The notes: a model not told the origin generated them from the sequence alone. DNA of 15,489 nt from CACKLF01 sp002725175 (GCA_002725175.2 PBQX02000088.1:1-15489), one strand, 5' to 3'; shown: positions 8,017 through 15,067, counted from the first letter of the stretch. Translations and numbers: made by a program.

Positions 8017-8132
8017 TGNTAGATTTTCCTTGTATATTACAGCAATTAGGTACTGACTGTTTCAGTGGATGCGGCTGGGAAAAATACGAAGAAAATTTAA
8101 GCCAAACAGTGGGTTCGGACTTAGAGGGATAA
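8016..8132 (+). CDS. Candidate small ORF (38 aa), Cys-containing, translationally coupled
   Basis: The start codon overlaps the metallophosphoesterase stop (A of TGA shared with ATG at 8016-8018), the classic layout for translational coupling. The ORF ends at TAA 8130-8132, four bases before the next gene. The 38-residue product has three Cys (6, 15, 19), with DCFSGCGW in the centre and an acidic C-terminus. The unresolved second codon (NTA) cannot be a stop. I do not recognise a family. It could be a real small protein, or simply a way to carry ribosomes through the junction; the AGAGGGA ribosome-binding site of the next gene lies inside it. Confidence 0.4.
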   Translation: MXDFPCILQQLGTDCFSGCGWEKYEENLSQTVGSDLEG

Positions 8133-8135
8133 AAT

Positions 8136-9443
8136 ATGGCTAAGTATCTAAAGCATGGAAAATCATTAACAGAAAAAGAGAATGACAACCAGAAAATAAA
8201 GGAAACTGTCGAGAGAGTTTTAAAACAAATTGAGAAAGATGGTGATGACGCGGTTAGAGATTTAAGCAAGAAATTTGATAATTACAATCCAGCCTCATTT
8301 AAATTAACTTCAAAACAAATTAAGAGCCTAATAAGCACTCTATCTAAACAAGAGCTTCAAGATATAAAGTTTGCCCAAAAGCAAGTAAGAAATTTTGCGA
8401 AAATACAGAAAGATTCGATGTCTGACGTGGAAGTAGAAACTTTACCAGGAATTATTTTGGGGCATAAAAATATACCAGTTCAGTCCGTAGGTTGTTATGT
8501 GCCAGCAGGTAAGTTCCCTATGGTGGCTTCCGCGCACATGTCTGTTGCCACTGCTTCAGTTGCAGGGGTCCCAAGGATAATTGCCTGCACACCTCCTTTC
8601 AAGGGTCAGCCAAATCCCGCAGTAGTAGCCGCAATGCACTTAGGTGGCGCTCATGAAATTTATGTTTTAGGTGGTATTCAAGCTATTGGAGCAATGGCTA
8701 TAGGAACCGATAGCATGTCTGCAGTTCACATGCTTGTTGGCCCAGGAAATGCTTTTGTAGCTGAAGCAAAACGTCAATTATTTGGACGAGTTGGGATCGA
8801 TCTATTTGCCGGACCAACTGAAACAATGGTTATTGCAGATGAAACAGTAGATGGAGAGATATGTGCTACTGACCTACTTGGGCAAGCAGAACACGGTTAT
8901 GATTCTCCAGCAATACTTTTAACTACATCTAAAAAACTAGCTGAAGAAACTTTAAAAGAGGTAAAACGACTATTAACGATCTTACCAACAGCCGAAACTG
9001 CTGAAGCCAGTTGGCGCGACTACGGCGAAGTCATATTGTGTGATTCTTATGACGAAATGTTAAGCGTTGCAAATGACATTGCATCCGAACATGTGCAAGT
9101 TATGACTGATCGCGATGATTGGTTCTTAGAGAACATGACAAGTTATGGCGCTTTATTCTTAGGAGCTCGAACAAATGTTTCCAATGGCGATAAAGTAATC
9201 GGAACCAATCATACTCTACCCACTAAAAAAGCTGGAAGATATACTGGTGGATTGTGGGTAGGCAAATTTTTAAAAACTCATTCATATCAGAGAATATTAA
9301 CTGACGAAGCAGCAACAATGATTGCAGAATATGGATCAAGGCTTTGCATTTTAGAGGGATTCATAGGACATGCTGAACAATGTAATTTAAGAGCTCGAAG
9401 ATATGGTGGAAAAAATATAGGCTATGGAAAGGCAGCAGAATAA
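8136..9443 (+). CDS. hpsN: HisD-family NAD-dependent dehydrogenase, probable sulfopropanediol 3-dehydrogenase (HpsN-like)
   Basis: This encodes 435 residues with an AGAGGGA ribosome-binding site (8123-8129) six bases before the ATG. All catalytic and zinc residues of the histidinol dehydrogenase fold are present: Gln250 and His253 (GQAEH), Glu318-His319 (SEHV), Asp352 (GDKVIGTNHTLPT) and His412 (EGFIGHAEQ). The overall sequence matches, from recalled family knowledge, the HpsN branch (R-2,3-dihydroxypropane-1-sulfonate to R-sulfolactate, two NAD-dependent steps) better than biosynthetic HisD. Supporting features are the start MAKYLKHGKS and the KFLKTHSYQ segment. No other his gene is nearby, and an SDR follows at once, as HpsO-type SDRs do in known hps clusters. 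No sulfolactate lyase or transporter is in the window, so the physiological substrate remains inferred. The family call is firm; the substrate call is moderate. Confidence 0.85.
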   Translation: MAKYLKHGKSLTEKENDNQKIKETVERVLKQIEKDGDDAVRDLSKKFDNYNPASFKLTSKQIKSLISTLSKQELQDIKFAQKQVRNFAKIQKDSMSDVEVETLPGIILGHKNIPVQSVGCYVPAGKFPMVASAHMSVATASVAGVPRIIACTPPFKGQPNPAVVAAMHLGGAHEIYVLGGIQAIGAMAIGTDSMSAVHMLVGPGNAFVAEAKRQLFGRVGIDLFAGPTETMVIADETVDGEICATDLLGQAEHGYDSPAILLTTSKKLAEETLKEVKRLLTILPTAETAEASWRDYGEVILCDSYDEMLSVANDIASEHVQVMTDRDDWFLENMTSYGALFLGARTNVSNGDKVIGTNHTLPTKKAGRYTGGLWVGKFLKTHSYQRILTDEAATMIAEYGSRLCILEGFIGHAEQCNLRARRYGGKNIGYGKAAE

Positions 9444-10208
9444 ATGAATCTACCCGAAGTACCATCATTTGATTTGAGTAAGAAAAAAGCTCTCGTTGTG
9501 GGAGCATCCTCTGGCATTGGATTGGCATCTGCCTGTGCCCTAGCATCACAAGGAGCAAATGTCACCTTGGCATCGAGAAGAGTGGAAAAATTAAAAGATA
9601 TTTCAAATGAAATGGCGTCAAAAGACTGGATGTCAAGTTATATAGAAATGAATATTTCAGATATTGAAAGAACTACGAACTTAATTCGAGAAAAAGGCCC
9701 CTTTGATATTCTTGTTAATAGTGCTGGTGTGGCACGTCATAGCAAAATGGTGGATACGACTTCAAACGATTTCGACGAAGTTATGAACACGAACCTGCGA
9801 GGAGCCTACTTTCTTACTCAATCTGTGGCAAAGGGTTTATTACAAGTTGGGAAACCTGGATCCCTAGTTAATATTTCCAGCCAAATGGCGCATGTGGGTG
9901 GTCAGGAACGTGCAGTTTATTGTGCTTCAAAATTTGCAGTTGAGGGCTTTACAAAAGCACTGGCTATAGAGCTTGGGCCATCAAAAATACGTGTAAATAC
10001 TATTTGCCCTACCTTTATTAAAACCGCTTTTACTGAAAATACCTTGCGTGACCCAGTAAAAAAAGAGTGGGTATTGAGTAAAATAAAGTTGAATAGATTT
10101 GGCGAACCCGAAGACATAATGGGTGCTGTAATATACCTAGCGTCTGATGCATCTACGTTAGTGACAGGAACGTCGATAATGGTAGATGGAGGATGGACGG
10201 CTGATTAA
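9444..10208 (+). CDS. Classical short-chain dehydrogenase/reductase
   Basis: This encodes 254 residues. The ATG directly follows the stop of the HpsN-like gene (TAAATG), with GGAAAGG about 11 bases upstream inside that gene. The classical SDR pattern is complete: GASSGIG (20-26) for the cofactor, NSAG (92-95), and the catalytic Ser146, Tyr159 and Lys163 (YCASK). The C-terminal signature is TGTSIMVDGG. The strand-2 end reads LASRR, which fits NADP(H) preference through the Arg pair, though this is only suggestive. Its position next to an HpsN-like enzyme makes an HpsO-like role possible, interconverting dihydroxypropanesulfonate stereoisomers through the 2-keto form. An unrelated alcohol substrate is equally open. 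Confidence 0.92.
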   Translation: MNLPEVPSFDLSKKKALVVGASSGIGLASACALASQGANVTLASRRVEKLKDISNEMASKDWMSSYIEMNISDIERTTNLIREKGPFDILVNSAGVARHSKMVDTTSNDFDEVMNTNLRGAYFLTQSVAKGLLQVGKPGSLVNISSQMAHVGGQERAVYCASKFAVEGFTKALAIELGPSKIRVNTICPTFIKTAFTENTLRDPVKKEWVLSKIKLNRFGEPEDIMGAVIYLASDASTLVTGTSIMVDGGWTAD

Positions 10209-10310
10209 ATGACTTTGGAGAAAATTATTTTAGATGGAACAAAAAAGTGGTCTTTAAATTTCAAAGACTTCTCAAAAGCATGGGAAGCCTTTAAAAGATC
10301 CAGAACTTAA
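10209..10310 (+). CDS. Candidate small ORF (33 aa) at the SDR-crotonase junction
   Basis: The ATG abuts the stop of the SDR gene (TAAATG), the same junction layout as the SDR's own start. It runs for 33 codons, ending 15 bases before the crotonase start. The peptide is basic and amphipathic, with Trp14, Trp25 and several Lys and Phe residues (for example NFKDFSKAWEAF). No Shine-Dalgarno site lies immediately upstream, so expression would rely on reinitiation. I recognise no family, and it may be a chance ORF. Confidence 0.3.
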   Translation: MTLEKIILDGTKKWSLNFKDFSKAWEAFKRSRT

Positions 10311-10325
10311 GCTTAGGAACTGTAA

Positions 10326-11177
10326 ATGCCAAAAGTAATTTATGAAAAAGATGGAAAGATAGCTCGTATAACTCTTAATCGACCAGAAGTATTTAATGCA
10401 ATTGACAGTGATACACCTAGGGAAATTTCTGAGTGCGTAAGAATGGCCAATTCTGACGAAACAATCCATGTTATAATTTTATCTGGTGCCGGGAAAGTTT
10501 TTTGCTCTGGCTATGATCTAAAAGCTTTTGCTGAAGAAAAGAATGAATTCATTCAAGAAATGCCCTGGGATCCAATGAAAGATTATAGCCGAATGATGGA
10601 AAACACTAACCACTTTATGTCACTTTGGAGGAGCAACCGTCCGGTTTTATGTAAGATTAAGGGTTATGCATTGGCTGGTGGCTCAGACTTAGCTCTTTGT
10701 TCAGATTTAGTGTTCATGGAAAGGACAGCTGAAATTGGCTATATGCCCTCCCGTGTTTGGGGCTGTCCAACTACGGCCATGTGGGTTTACAGGTTAGGTG
10801 CAGAAAAAGCTAAAAGAATGCTCTTAACTGGGGATAAAATTTCTGGAATAGAGGCTGAAAATATGGGTTTGATTTATAAAGCTTATGAATCAGAGGAACT
10901 GGATATAAAGGTAGAAAAAATGGCCGAAAGGATGTGTGGAGTTCCTATAAATCAGCTTATGATGCAAAAACTTATGATCAATCAAGCGTACGAAAATATG
11001 GGCTTACATAATACCCAAATGATGGCTACCATCTTTGATGGTATTTCACGCCACTCACCAGAAGGAACAAATTTTAAAAACCGGTCCGAGAAGGAAGGTT
11101 GGAAAAAGGCCGTTAAAGAGCGTGACCAAGGCACTTATGACTGGACAAATAATAAACCCATCAATTCCTCTAAATAA
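10326..11177 (+). CDS. Crotonase (enoyl-CoA hydratase/isomerase) family protein with substituted catalytic glutamates
   Basis: This encodes 283 residues with TTAGGA (10313-10318) seven bases ahead of the ATG. The crotonase fold is clear: ARITLNRPEVFNAI at 13-26, oxyanion-hole strand FCSGYDLKAF at 59-68, and the second oxyanion segment YALAGGSDLALCSDL at 114-128. Classical hydratases place a Glu after the GG pair and another about 20 residues later; here the first is Asp121 and the second region reads MPSRVWG (140-146) with no Glu. The protein is therefore unlikely to be a standard two-Glu hydratase. It may be an isomerase, hydrolase or lyase of the superfamily, or a CoA-ester binder. The WDPM segment (81-84) and VWGCPTTAMW are shared with a subgroup I recall mainly from actinobacteria. 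It is the last gene of the 7096-11177 string. Confidence 0.88.
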   Translation: MPKVIYEKDGKIARITLNRPEVFNAIDSDTPREISECVRMANSDETIHVIILSGAGKVFCSGYDLKAFAEEKNEFIQEMPWDPMKDYSRMMENTNHFMSLWRSNRPVLCKIKGYALAGGSDLALCSDLVFMERTAEIGYMPSRVWGCPTTAMWVYRLGAEKAKRMLLTGDKISGIEAENMGLIYKAYESEELDIKVEKMAERMCGVPINQLMMQKLMINQAYENMGLHNTQMMATIFDGISRHSPEGTNFKNRSEKEGWKKAVKERDQGTYDWTNNKPINSSK

Positions 11178-11190
11178 TATACCACTTTTA

Positions 11191-11225
11191 AAAAGCAAAA
11201 TTTAATTGTAAAGGTTGATGCTTTT
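11191..11225 (+). terminator. Weak hairpin after the crotonase gene
   Basis: AAAAGCA (11191-11197) pairs with TGCTTTT (11219-11225) over a 21-base loop, starting 13 bases past the crotonase stop. The stem is AT-rich and has no separate T-tract, so termination would be weak. It could mark the end of the operon. Confidence 0.25.
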
Positions 11226-11237
11226 AGGAACTAACAG

Positions 11238-11402
11238 TTGTCACAGAAACGGTTAATAGTTACTTCATTTGTCGTTATCCTATGTGCAATTTTAGCCATT
11301 TTTCTTAATTCAGATTATCAAAAATGTGTTGGGAAAACGACGAACTTCAACTCTTCAAAAGAAATCACGGCATTCTTTAAAGAATGGTGTCGTAAAAAGT
11401 AA
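11238..11402 (+). CDS. Small single-pass membrane peptide, 54 aa, TTG start
   Basis: This ORF occupies most of the 304-base gap between the crotonase and the second SDR. It starts with TTG at 11238, two codons after an in-frame stop. An AGGA (11226-11229) lies eight bases upstream and no internal ATG offers an alternative. The product begins SQKR, a positive N-terminus. A hydrophobic helix follows at about residues 6-23, then a polar tail of some 30 residues with Cys30 and Cys51 that ends in CRKK. This is the look of a small signal-anchored or secreted envelope peptide. I know no family. The Cys pair could form a disulfide outside the membrane. Its short length and rare start keep confidence moderate. 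Confidence 0.5.
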   Translation: MSQKRLIVTSFVVILCAILAIFLNSDYQKCVGKTTNFNSSKEITAFFKEWCRKK

Positions 11403-11481
11403 CTTAAGATTTAAAATATCCCACTTCAAAAAATTTCCTTACGCTTTATAATTTAATCTAAAATTGATGTTGGAGGTATAA

Positions 11482-12183
11482 ATGGTAAAAGTTGCTTTGG
11501 TTACTGCCGGAGGCAGTGGAATGGGAGCAGATAGCGCCCGAGCTCTTGCTGAAGATGGATACAAGATTGGTATACTTTCGTCTTCAGGAAAAGGCGAAAT
11601 TCTAGCTAAAGAATTAGGTGGAGTAGGCATAACAGGAACAAATAAGTCTGAAAATGATATAAAGAGGTTGGTCGACACTTCCTTAGAAAAATGGGGACGG
11701 ATAGATGTTTTGGTTAATTCAGCAGGTCACGGACCTCGTGCACCAATTTTGGAATTAACAGATCAGGATTGGCACGAAGGTATGGAAGTTTATTTTTTAA
11801 GTGCCGTTAGGCCCTCAAGGTTGGTAACNCCNATAATGCAGAAGCAAAGAAATGGCGTGATCATNAACATCTCNACATTTGCTACTTTTGAACCAANCCC
11901 GACCTTTCCAACTTCTGGAGCGATGCGAGCTAGTTTGGCAAGCTTCACAAAGTTATTTGCCGACAAATATGCCTCNGAGAANATNAGAATGAATAATATT
12001 TTNCCTGGATTTATTGACTCTTTACCCGAGAAAGAAGANTTAAANAACCTTATCCCAATGGGCAGATATGGAAGCTCGANAAATGAAATAGCNAGTGTAG
12101 TNTCCTTCCTNGCATCAGAAGGTGGNGCNTATATAACTGGGCAGAATATTCGCGTTGATGGAGGAATTAGCCGTTCAGTTTAA
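11482..12183 (+). CDS. SDR-fold protein with altered catalytic triad
   Basis: This encodes 233 residues from the ATG at 11482, with GGAGG just upstream (11471-11475). The cofactor-binding half is normal: TAGGSGMG (8-15) and NSAG (79-82), and the end reads YITGQNIRVDGG, as in FabG-like SDRs. The expected Ser-Tyr-Lys triad is not present: the Ser position is Thr132, the Tyr position (13 further) is Ser145, and the Lys position is Arg149 (segment FPTSGAMRAS). It may therefore not be a standard dehydrogenase. It could use another mechanism, or bind nucleotide without turnover. The gene contains 17 unresolved bases, 15 of them at third codon positions; several are fully degenerate (ACN, CCN, TCN, GCN, GTN, CTN, GGN), so the frame and most residues are safe. 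Confidence 0.87.
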   Translation: MVKVALVTAGGSGMGADSARALAEDGYKIGILSSSGKGEILAKELGGVGITGTNKSENDIKRLVDTSLEKWGRIDVLVNSAGHGPRAPILELTDQDWHEGMEVYFLSAVRPSRLVXXIMQKQRNGVIXNIXTFATFEPXPTFPTSGAMRASLASFTKLFADKYAXEXXRMNNIXPGFIDSLPEKEXLXNLIPMGRYGSSXNEIXSVXSFXASEGXXYITGQNIRVDGGISRSV

Positions 12184-12209
12184 ATCTTGCGCATACTATT
12201 TTAAATTCT

Positions 12210-13889
12210 TTATGGCATTTTTATTAATTTGATTGCAACTTGCTTTGTGAAAAATGAAACAGCTAGAACTGTATAATCATAACTGTTCTCAGCACAAAAA
12301 TCATTCAACGCTTTATACTCATCAAGTTCCCAATTTTTATTATTGATGAATTCGTCAAAAATTAGAACTGTTTTGTTGTCAATTACAGAGTATGAGTGAT
12401 CTAAAGCACATTTAGTTGAAGAATAAAGATCGGCATCAAAATTGATTAAGGATGCCATAGGACGCTTTTTTAAAAAAAATTCTGGCAATGTGTCTTCAAA
12501 TTTTCCTACAAAAAACTCTCCTCCTTTAATATCAGGCACCCGACCATCTCCAGAATATGTGCCAGAATCAGTATCATGCCATTTTTCTGGCAAACCTTCA
12601 AAAGTATCAAAGCCATAACCCTTTCCGAAAAATTTTATAAGATATTTAAATGCTTCTCCTCTCCAAACACCAAATTCGTAAAATGGTCTTGATTGATCTG
12701 AATGCTTGATTAAATCTTTAAAAAAATTCCAGCGGTTGAAATAGACTTTTGGTTTATTTTGTAAAGACATGTACCATTTAATTGAACGCACAAAATGATG
12801 GTCTTTGAGATCTGAATTGAGAAAAGAATTGTAAAATTCTTCCCTTCCTTCAAAAACTTCTAGCGCTGCTAAAGTTAGTTTAGCTTTCAAATGGTTTCCA
12901 TTAATCTCTAAACATCTTTTTAGGTAATCGCGTGCTTCAGAAATTTGATCAGAGGTGGAATGTAAATTATATAGGGCCTCGGCATACTTAGGGTTAATTT
13001 CTAGAGTTTTTTTATAGCAATTCTTTGCTTCAATCATATTTCCGAGGTCCTGCTGAGCATTTCCCATATTATTGTAAGCGTCAGCATAATCAGGATTAAG
13101 CTTTAGTACTTCTCTATAAAAGCCTATTGCCTCAGCTAATTCACCCTTTTCCAGAAAGGCATTCCCCAAATTATAAATTGCTTCAACATAGTTTGGTTGT
13201 ATTTTTAGAGCCTTTCGATAACAGCCTACTGCCTCATCTAATTGTTTTTTTAACTGAAAGGAACTTCCCAGATTACTCCAACCCTCTGCAAAATCAGGTT
13301 TAATTCGTAGCGCCTCTTGATAAAAACTTATTGCATTATCAAATTTCCCAATACTAGAACTTGCTGCACCCATTAAATTAAGAAGAAATATAGATGTAGG
13401 AAAATCATCTTTTAACTGATTTGCAGCATCTAAAACTTTTTCAAATTTATTTTGATGGTATAGTTCCAAAAGAAATTTTTTTTGATTCTCAAACAAAGGA
13501 ACATCTTGTTTACTCTTACTTTTGGCTTTTGATAATTCACTTAACTTTTCATCTAATATTTCAATACTAGATCCCGAATGCCCATTTTTCTTGGCTTGGC
13601 TTAGAGCATCCTTGGCATCTCTTCTTAGGCCTAGTTTTATTAAAAGATCAATATAGTTTAACCAAAAGTCTAACTTGCTTCCATCCGCTTTTGTCGCCAT
13701 GTGTAGCAGTGAAATAGCTTTGCTAGCTCTGCCAATTTCAACAGCCATTATACCTAGTTTGTAATTAGCCAGTGGATGTTCTGGAAAAGCCCCTAAAACC
13801 GCCGAGAAAAATTTGTCCGCTTCATTTATATTTCCCTCTTTATAGGCTTGATCCCCTCTCCTAAAAGCTTCTTCGATTGTTAATTCCAT
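12210..13889 (-). CDS. TPR-repeat protein with C-terminal TylF-like methyltransferase domain
   Basis: This encodes 559 residues. The N-terminal region (about 1-100) holds divergent TPR-like helix pairs, then a Lys/Ser-rich linker at 117-130. Canonical 34-residue TPR units follow at 201-234, 235-268 and 269-302, with weaker ones on either side (about 167-200 and 303-335). From about 380 a SAM-dependent methyltransferase-type domain begins: motif I EFGVWRG (405-411), then GFDTFEGLPEKW (426-437), NFDADLYSST (483-492) and DEF (512-514). This pattern fits the TylF/macrocin O-methyltransferase group, which modifies sugars in antibiotics or polysaccharides. The TPRs would recruit a protein or glycan-assembly partner. 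No glycosyltransferase is in the window. No clear Shine-Dalgarno precedes the ATG, and TTGAAA (13918-13923) with TATTTT (13895-13900), spaced 17 on the minus strand, would give an almost leaderless message. Confidence 0.88.
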   Translation of the reverse strand: MELTIEEAFRRGDQAYKEGNINEADKFFSAVLGAFPEHPLANYKLGIMAVEIGRASKAISLLHMATKADGSKLDFWLNYIDLLIKLGLRRDAKDALSQAKKNGHSGSSIEILDEKLSELSKAKSKSKQDVPLFENQKKFLLELYHQNKFEKVLDAANQLKDDFPTSIFLLNLMGAASSSIGKFDNAISFYQEALRIKPDFAEGWSNLGSSFQLKKQLDEAVGCYRKALKIQPNYVEAIYNLGNAFLEKGELAEAIGFYREVLKLNPDYADAYNNMGNAQQDLGNMIEAKNCYKKTLEINPKYAEALYNLHSTSDQISEARDYLKRCLEINGNHLKAKLTLAALEVFEGREEFYNSFLNSDLKDHHFVRSIKWYMSLQNKPKVYFNRWNFFKDLIKHSDQSRPFYEFGVWRGEAFKYLIKFFGKGYGFDTFEGLPEKWHDTDSGTYSGDGRVPDIKGGEFFVGKFEDTLPEFFLKKRPMASLINFDADLYSSTKCALDHSYSVIDNKTVLIFDEFINNKNWELDEYKALNDFCAENSYDYTVLAVSFFTKQVAIKLIKMP

Positions 13890-13958
13890 GCCAAAAAATA
13901 CTCACTAGTAAATTTAATTTCAAGACTACTAAATATTCCAGAAGTTTGCATAAAAATG

Positions 13959-13986
13959 TTGTGGATATTTTTGTTCTAGTTATCAT
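13959..13986 (+). promoter_or_regulatory. Candidate promoter for L-carnitine dehydrogenase
   Basis: TTGTGG (13959-13964) and TATCAT (13981-13986) are separated by 16 bases and lie 33 bases ahead of the start codon. The -10 hexamer equals the one proposed for the flavin monooxygenase. The match is moderate and unproven. Confidence 0.33.
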
Positions 13987-14019
13987 CTTTCTTAAGCTAA
14001 TTAATTTAATGGGTGAACT

Positions 14020-14997
14020 ATGAGGGAAATTAAAACTTTAGGCCTTCTTGGAACAGGCGTAATCGGTGGTGGTTGGGCAGCAAGAGCTCTTCACGCTGGA
14101 ATCAACGTAGTCGCAGCAGATATAAACCCAGAAATGGAAAAATGGATCAAAGAAGCTGTAGAAAATGCGTCGCCAAAGCTAATTGAACTAACAGAAGGCA
14201 TCAATATGCCCAAAAGAGGAACTCTAACTTTTACAACTAATCTGGTTGAAATGGCTGAAAAAAGTGATTTTATTCAAGAAAATGTCCCTGAAAACTTAAA
14301 TATAAAGCACAATGCATTAGAAACAGTTTCTAAAAATGCAGCTCCAGATGTAATTATTTCTTCTTCAACATCTGGGTTTATGCCTTCTGAAATGCAAACC
14401 CACGTAATAAACCCTGGAAGATTCCTCGTTGGCCATCCCTTTAACCCTGTCTATCTCTGCCCTCTAGTAGAAATAGTGGGGGGGAAAGATACCTCAGAGG
14501 CCACAAAGCTTGCTGCAAAGGATTTTTATGAATCTTTAGGCATGCATGCCCTTATGGTGAAAAAGGAAGTCCCAGGTCATATAAGTGATCGCTTACAAGA
14601 GGCCATGTGGAGAGAAATACTTCATGCGCTTAACGACGATATAGCTTCTACGCAGGAATTAGATGAAAGCATTGCATATGGGCCAGGTTTACGTTGGGCC
14701 ATTATGGGCATGAATCAGATTTATATGATTGCTGGTGGTGCTGGCGGTGCCAGACATTTTATTGAACAATTTGGTCCAGCTCTTGAATGGCCATGGACTC
14801 ATCTAAAAGCGCCACCACTCACTGAAGAAATTATTAACCGGTTTGTCGAGGGAACAGAAGCACAATCTCAAGGAAAAAGTATCAGAGAATTAGAGAATGT
14901 TAGAGATGAATGTCTCGTTGCAATTCAAAAAGTTCTTGCAAAGCATAACATTGGAGCGGGAACTGCTCTCAACAATCTAAAGCAACGGTTGAAATAA
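14020..14997 (+). CDS. lcdH: L-carnitine dehydrogenase (3-hydroxyacyl-CoA dehydrogenase-like fold)
   Basis: This encodes 325 residues, close to the ~320 of characterised carnitine dehydrogenases, with GGGTGA upstream of the ATG. The NAD site is GTGVIGGG (11-18), with Asp35 after strand 2, which favours NAD over NADP. The catalytic dyad of the fold is His139 (HPFNP) and Glu151, 12 residues apart as in 3-hydroxyacyl-CoA dehydrogenase. Family-specific segments recalled from Pseudomonas-type enzymes are present: SSSTSG (114-119), YGPGLRWAIMG (220-230), AGGAGGARHF and FGPALEWPWT (251-260). The reaction is L-carnitine to 3-dehydrocarnitine, the first step of aerobic carnitine use toward glycine betaine. 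The usual partners (dehydrocarnitine-cleaving BKACE enzyme, betainyl-CoA thioesterase) are not in this window. It is transcribed away from the TPR-methyltransferase gene. Confidence 0.9.
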   Translation: MREIKTLGLLGTGVIGGGWAARALHAGINVVAADINPEMEKWIKEAVENASPKLIELTEGINMPKRGTLTFTTNLVEMAEKSDFIQENVPENLNIKHNALETVSKNAAPDVIISSSTSGFMPSEMQTHVINPGRFLVGHPFNPVYLCPLVEIVGGKDTSEATKLAAKDFYESLGMHALMVKKEVPGHISDRLQEAMWREILHALNDDIASTQELDESIAYGPGLRWAIMGMNQIYMIAGGAGGARHFIEQFGPALEWPWTHLKAPPLTEEIINRFVEGTEAQSQGKSIRELENVRDECLVAIQKVLAKHNIGAGTALNNLKQRLK

Positions 14998-15015
14998 GCA
15001 AAATTGATTTAAAAG

Positions 15016-15052
15016 ACATTGGGAATCGCTTAAAGTGTAATTTACCCAATGT
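15016..15052. other. Inverted repeat after the carnitine dehydrogenase gene
   Basis: ACATTGGG (15016-15023) and CCCAATGT (15045-15052) are perfect 8-base arms around a 21-base loop. The repeat sits between the stop at 14997 and the next start at 15068. No T-tract follows, so it may be a weak terminator, an operator or leader structure. Confidence 0.4.
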
Positions 15053-15067
15053 TGATTGAAGAAATTT

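Noticed and set aside
7988..8269. Minus-strand ORF across the phosphoesterase-HpsN junction
   Set aside because: It overlaps two well-supported plus-strand genes and its Ser/Phe-rich translation is typical of antisense frames.
8136..9443. Histidine-biosynthesis HisD
   Set aside because: The fold and catalytic residues agree with HisD, but no other his gene is present, the neighbours are an SDR and a crotonase, and the sequence resembles the HpsN branch. The substrate remains open.
11371..11386. Perfect 16-base palindrome CATTCTTTAAAGAATG
   Set aside because: It lies inside the candidate 54-residue ORF and is AT-rich; a chance palindrome is likely and no second copy was seen.
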